Of a stretch of 18,066 bases of DNA, positions 15,255 through 18,066 are shown piece by piece. The stretch is from the NCBI GenBank assembly GCA_947176655.1, contig CAMWRK010000014.1, positions 1 to 18,066 of the forward strand. Reading direction: 5' to 3'. The notes under the pieces were generated by a model, which searched no databases, had not been told where the DNA came from, and saw only the letters and a list, made by a program, of their open reading frames with translations. A program made the position numbers and the translations under genes. This stretch comes from an uncultured Prevotellaceae bacterium (GTDB lineage: Bacteria > Bacteroidota > Bacteroidia > Bacteroidales > Bacteroidaceae). The number at the start of each line of letters is the position of its first letter. The first letter of the stretch is position 1.

Positions 15255-16685
15255 ATGGACAAACTTATTGGACGTGACAAGGAGTGCGCAGAACTGGAAA
15301 GATGTCTCAGCTCCGACAGGTCGGAGCTGGTGATAGTACATGGCAGACGACGTATCGGTAAAACCTTCTTGATTGAAGAGTTCTTCAATCGGGAATTTGA
15401 TTTTAAGTATGTCGGTGCCCACGGAATGACAACCCGCAGGCAGCTTAACAATTTTCAGAGCGTCCTTAACAGTTACTCCAAAAAGAAAGTATCACATTTA
15501 AGAAACTGGGATGAAGCTTTCCATGCACTTGAAGAATACTTGTCTTCCTTGCCATCAGATCGCAAGCGGATAGTGTTTATCGATGAAATGCCTTGGATGG
15601 ATTCCGGTAAATCCATATTTGTGTCTGCACTTGAGAATTTTTGGAACGGCTGGGCTATGTCACAGCGGAACATAATGCTTGTGGCCACAGGGTCGGCAAC
15701 CTCATGGATGAAAGATAAGATTGTCGCGAATAAGGGCGGTCTTCATGCCCGAATTACCTGCAATCTGCATTTGTCTCCGTTCTCTCTTAATGAGACGGAA
15801 CGATACCTTGCGGAGAGAGGCATTGAATGGGACAGATACCAACTGACCCAAACTTATATGGTTCTTGGAGGTATTCCATTTTATTACAGCCTCCTTGACC
15901 CGGAATTGAGTTTCGCTCAAAATATGGACAGGTTGTTCTTCAATGAGGGTGCGCTTCTGAAACTTGAATTTGATGAGCTGTATAACGCCCTCTTTGACAA
16001 TGCGGAATTATACACTTCAATCGTTCAGTTACTCAGTGAGCATGAATCAGGAATGACATACAAGGATATATTCTCGTCTTTGTCATCAAAAAGCAGCAAT
16101 ATATCCAAAGCCGTCAAGAATCTAGAAAGTTCCGATATGATTGAGAAATGGCTTCAATACGGCAATAAACGCCGTGATGCTGTTTACAGGCTGACAGATT
16201 TCTTCTCGCTGTTCTATTTCAAGTTCCTTGCAAACAATCTTTCCCACGATAACGAATGGTGGAGCAACCACCTCAACAGCGGAATCATTTTTGATTGGAT
16301 GGGAAACAGTTTTGAACTGGTTTGTATGAGGCATCATAAGCAGATCAAATCCTCCTTAGGTATAAGAGGTATTGTTACATCCTTGTCCACATGGCAAGTC
16401 AAGCCGGATAAGAAAACAGAAACACCGGGTGGACAAATAGACATGATCATCGAACGAGCCGACAGGATAATACATCTTTGCGAGATGAAATTCAGTACAG
16501 ACGCTTACCGTATCAAACCTGAATACGAGCGTCGTCTGCGCGAACGTTCGGGTTTGTTTAAGGAACTGACCAAAACAAACAAAACCGTGGTACACACCTT
16601 TATTACAACTTACGGGGTGGCCAATGCTAAAAACAAGAGCATCGTCCACAGCGAGGTGACGATGGATGATCTGTTTAATTCCTGA
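15255..16685 (+). CDS. AAA ATPase with DUF234 / PD-(D/E)XK-like C-terminal domain (476 aa)
   Basis: Member of the ATPase_2-DUF234 family, widespread in Bacteroidales and archaea, whose cellular role is not established. The ATPase domain shows IGRDKE at the N-terminus, Walker A GRRRIGKT (30-37), Walker B RIVFIDEMPWM (105-115) and sensor 1 ATGSATSWM (144-152). A winged-helix region lies in the middle (about 265-315). The C-terminal domain carries a nuclease-like core: GGQIDMII with D396, then CEMKFS with E410 and K412, fitting D...ExK. Length is normal for the family and no key residue is missing. It has its own promoter. A near-perfect 22-base palindrome (15308-15329) lies 53 bases into the gene. 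The next gene starts 5 bases after the stop, so it may head a three-gene operon. A defence or DNA-processing role is inference. Confidence 0.88.
   Translation: MDKLIGRDKECAELERCLSSDRSELVIVHGRRRIGKTFLIEEFFNREFDFKYVGAHGMTTRRQLNNFQSVLNSYSKKKVSHLRNWDEAFHALEEYLSSLPSDRKRIVFIDEMPWMDSGKSIFVSALENFWNGWAMSQRNIMLVATGSATSWMKDKIVANKGGLHARITCNLHLSPFSLNETERYLAERGIEWDRYQLTQTYMVLGGIPFYYSLLDPELSFAQNMDRLFFNEGALLKLEFDELYNALFDNAELYTSIVQLLSEHESGMTYKDIFSSLSSKSSNISKAVKNLESSDMIEKWLQYGNKRRDAVYRLTDFFSLFYFKFLANNLSHDNEWWSNHLNSGIIFDWMGNSFELVCMRHHKQIKSSLGIRGIVTSLSTWQVKPDKKTETPGGQIDMIIERADRIIHLCEMKFSTDAYRIKPEYERRLRERSGLFKELTKTNKTVVHTFITTYGVANAKNKSIVHSEVTMDDLFNS
15308..15329. repeat. 10-bp perfect hairpin near the start of the ATPase gene
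   Basis: CAGCTCCGAC (15308-15317), loop AG, GTCGGAGCTG (15320-15329). It is fully complementary and GC-rich in an AT-rich context, and encodes CLSSDRSELV. It could form a stable mRNA hairpin or a protein-binding dyad early in the gene. Confidence 0.8.
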
Positions 16686-16690
16686 CTACA

Positions 16691-17314
16691 ATGAAGATAC
16701 AACAGATTACACAGCGTTTGCAGGAGGTAAACACACTGCTTGCCGGTTGCAGACAAGACTGCATCACCTTTGAACAGGCTATGCTGCTGTCTCTGTTCTA
16801 TCGGTATTTCAATGAAACAAACCAGATTGTGACAGAGGCGAATGTTATATTCCAAAAGGATGTGGAACAGTTGAATAAAATTGCTTTTTCTCTTCTTTCG
16901 GAGGCAGAACGATTCCTGTCTTTGGATATTACAGGACTGCAGTCCGTGGACTTTGCAACCATATTCGAGGAACATCTCGGCAAGTTTGAATCACGCTACG
17001 AAGAAACGAAAGAGATTTCCACAGAACTTTGGCGGGAGTACTCAGCTATGAGCAACAGGCTTGACTTCCTACCCATAGATTCGGATGAATACAAGTCGCT
17101 TGACCCTCTGTGTGATGCCAAGAAAGCGGAATACGACACTGCCCATGCACAGACCGACCGCCTATACAAGGAATGGCAACGGGAGCGTGACCGCACCTTT
17201 TGCGTGTATTGCTTCAAGCCGATGTTCCTTACCGTACTGGTGGAAAGGCTGAAAGGCATTTCGGAAAGCATCATCAGCGACATAAGACGCATGAAGGAGG
17301 AAACATATGAGTGA
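16691..17314 (+). CDS. Unrecognised helical, coiled-coil-rich protein (207 aa)
   Basis: I do not recognise a family. The protein is almost entirely helical and rich in Glu, Lys, Arg and Gln. It has heptad-like stretches near the N-terminus (KIQQITQRLQEVNTLLA) and through the middle (FEEHLGKFESRYEETKEIS, later AKKAEYDTAHAQTDRLYKEW). Four cysteines occur in two pairs, CRQDC (about 19-23) and CVYC (about 170-173), the latter before a hydrophobic helix (FLTVLVERLKGISESII). There is no signal peptide. It starts 5 bases after the ATPase stop and overlaps the next gene by 8 bases, so it belongs to the same transcription unit. Base composition is richer in GC than the genes to the left, suggesting a different source. 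Confidence 0.75.
   Translation: MKIQQITQRLQEVNTLLAGCRQDCITFEQAMLLSLFYRYFNETNQIVTEANVIFQKDVEQLNKIAFSLLSEAERFLSLDITGLQSVDFATIFEEHLGKFESRYEETKEISTELWREYSAMSNRLDFLPIDSDEYKSLDPLCDAKKAEYDTAHAQTDRLYKEWQRERDRTFCVYCFKPMFLTVLVERLKGISESIISDIRRMKEETYE
17294..17300 (+). promoter_or_regulatory. Strong Shine-Dalgarno AAGGAGG
   Basis: AAGGAGG ends 6 bases before ATG 17307. Such a near-perfect Shine-Dalgarno is unusual beside the other genes of this window, which have none. It lies inside the end of the preceding gene and supports the chosen start. Confidence 0.75.
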
Positions 17315-17723
17315 CTGCATTATGTTCAAAGACACATCCGCATGGATGGACACCGTTGACCTCGCCCTGTGCCTGTTCATCTACGAGGTGTGTAAAGACC
17401 GGCAGTTCTATCATCTTTCCGGTAGCGACTTCGTGAACTTCATGAACCTGAAGCCCACGTCACGGGCTGTCACTGTACGTCCGAAAGAGAACCTGCGCAT
17501 CTGCTACATGGTACTTTCCGTGTCCCTGACCATCAAGCCGCGCGAGCGTGCAAGGCAATGGGCGGAAGAGTTCCTGCAAAGCTGCGGCATATCCAAGTCA
17601 TACTATGACAAACATCGCAACGTTCGGCGAAAAGCTCAGGGATATATGCCCGACGAACTGTTTCAACGTCGGTCTCATCCTAGACTGAGCCTTAAAAGCA
17701 GCAGTAATCGTAGCGTTGGATGA
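17307..17723 (+). pseudogene. Unrecognised gene, 3'-truncated at a recombination junction
   Basis: The first 105 codons look genuine: GC-rich codon choice, a good Shine-Dalgarno, and an ordered sequence (WMDTVDLALCLFIYEVCK, then PRERARQWAEEFLQ and ISKSYYDKHRN). After about position 17621 the frame continues only as the antisense of a relaxase gene (RRKAQGYMPDELFQRRSHPR), so the natural C-terminus has been lost and the last 33 codons are foreign. I do not recognise the family, so its function is unknown. It overlaps the upstream coiled-coil gene by 8 bases and was probably co-expressed with it. The composition is the most GC-rich in the window. Confidence 0.6.
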
Positions 17724-17831
17724 TAGGCTCACACCTTCCGAGGCGACTATTACTGTATCCTTTTTTGCGATGTCATTCGCATAGTTTATCAACCCTCCGA
17801 AGCCACTTCCTTTCTTAATTTTGGCAATCAT
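17598..17831 (-). pseudogene. Relaxase/mobilization nuclease (MobB/MobA type), N-terminal fragment only
   Basis: The first 70 residues match the start of Bacteroides relaxases: MIAKIKKGSGFGGLINYAND, then a linker, then FVGHISLSFSPN (59-70), the strand before the catalytic His cluster. Full proteins have about 300-500 residues. Here homology stops at about 17622 and the frame ends seven codons later, so the metal-binding histidines are missing and the fragment cannot nick DNA. It starts 5 bases after the mobC-like stop, the usual mobilization-operon layout. The cut falls at the same place where the plus-strand gene is cut. Confidence 0.8.
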
Positions 17832-17836
17832 GTGAG

Positions 17837-18066
17837 TTATTTTTGACTTATGTTTATTATAATTTCATCTATTTTTTGAGCCAGCTCAGTCACCATCTTT
17901 TCGACAGAATGGAAAGAATATATGTGTGCCTCATGAGCCAGTTGGTTCAGATTATTTGCCATTCCCGAAAGCCTACGAAGGTCTGTCGCCGTCTCCTTTG
18001 AGATGGGTTCCTTGACATATCCGTTGACCGCCAGTTCATATACGAGAGTGGACAATGATACGCCTG
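17837..18066 (-). CDS. MobC-like relaxosome accessory protein, 5' end outside the window
   Basis: The C-terminal part of a mobilization protein is visible. The family motif is LRRLSGMANNLNQLAHEAH, matching the MobC pattern L-x-x-x-x-x-N-L-N-Q-L/I-A-x-x-A. A helical tail (VEKMVTELAQKIDEIIIN) follows. The frame is still open at the right edge, so the N-terminal ribbon-helix-helix part lies outside. MobC proteins bind the transfer origin and help the relaxase open the DNA. Here the adjacent relaxase is broken, so mobilization could work only with a relaxase supplied from elsewhere. Confidence 0.8.
   Translation of the reverse strand, partial: GVSLSTLVYELAVNGYVKEPISKETATDLRRLSGMANNLNQLAHEAHIYSFHSVEKMVTELAQKIDEIIINISQK

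Noticed and set aside
16691..17723. RteC-like regulator of conjugative transposons
   Set aside because: The typical RteC stretches (such as FYRYYR) are not present; only a loose context resemblance.
1..18066. CRISPR array, tRNA or rRNA genes, intact insertion sequence
   Set aside because: No regularly spaced repeats, no tRNA-like T-loop signature and no transposase frame were seen.

Overview
The window looks like Bacteroidales DNA (Bacteroides/Parabacteroides/Prevotella-like). The coding sequence is AT-rich. Most genes lack a purine-rich Shine-Dalgarno. Two start regions carry the Bacteroidetes -7 element TAnnTTTG (TACCTTTG near 11230 and 15231). The right edge carries a Bacteroides-type relaxase start plus a MobC-like gene. 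All calls were made by reading the sequence; no database search was possible.

Layout. (1) 20-238: a small XRE-type DNA-binding protein. (2) 320-2169: a tightly overlapping pair, an ABC/OLD-like ATPase followed by a 233-residue protein I do not recognise; this is a candidate two-gene defence cassette. (3) 2337-11116: a WYL-domain regulator followed by a complete type I restriction-modification operon, hsdM, hsdS and an unusually long hsdR (1483 residues) whose C-terminal extension contains a HEPN-like R-x4-H motif. (4) 11150-14060: a strong terminator, a promoter element, and a CBASS operon. This encodes an HNH-SAVED nuclease (Cap5), a CD-NTase and an E2-like protein with no E1 or JAB partner, the arrangement called type II-short. 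(5) 14061-15254: decayed, gene-poor sequence with a GNAT-like 5' fragment, a small minus-strand membrane ORF and a region bounded by a 17-bp inverted repeat. (6) 15255-17620: an AAA ATPase with a DUF234/PD-(D/E)XK-like C-terminus, followed closely by two unrecognised genes of rising GC. (7) 17598-18066, minus strand: mobC-like gene and a relaxase cut off after about 70 residues, exactly where the last plus-strand gene also stops making sense. This looks like a recombination junction between two mobile elements.

How the parts work together. The left 14 kb reads as a defence island carried on or next to mobile DNA. The type I enzyme cuts unmodified foreign DNA. The CBASS operon makes a cyclic nucleotide on infection that switches on a DNA-degrading SAVED nuclease. 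The ATPase pair at the left may be a third system. The WYL protein is placed to control the restriction operon. The most interesting leads are the ATPase/233-residue pair, the HEPN-like extension of HsdR, the -Gly-Glu end of the CD-NTase next to a lone E2, and the two-sided gene truncation near 17620.
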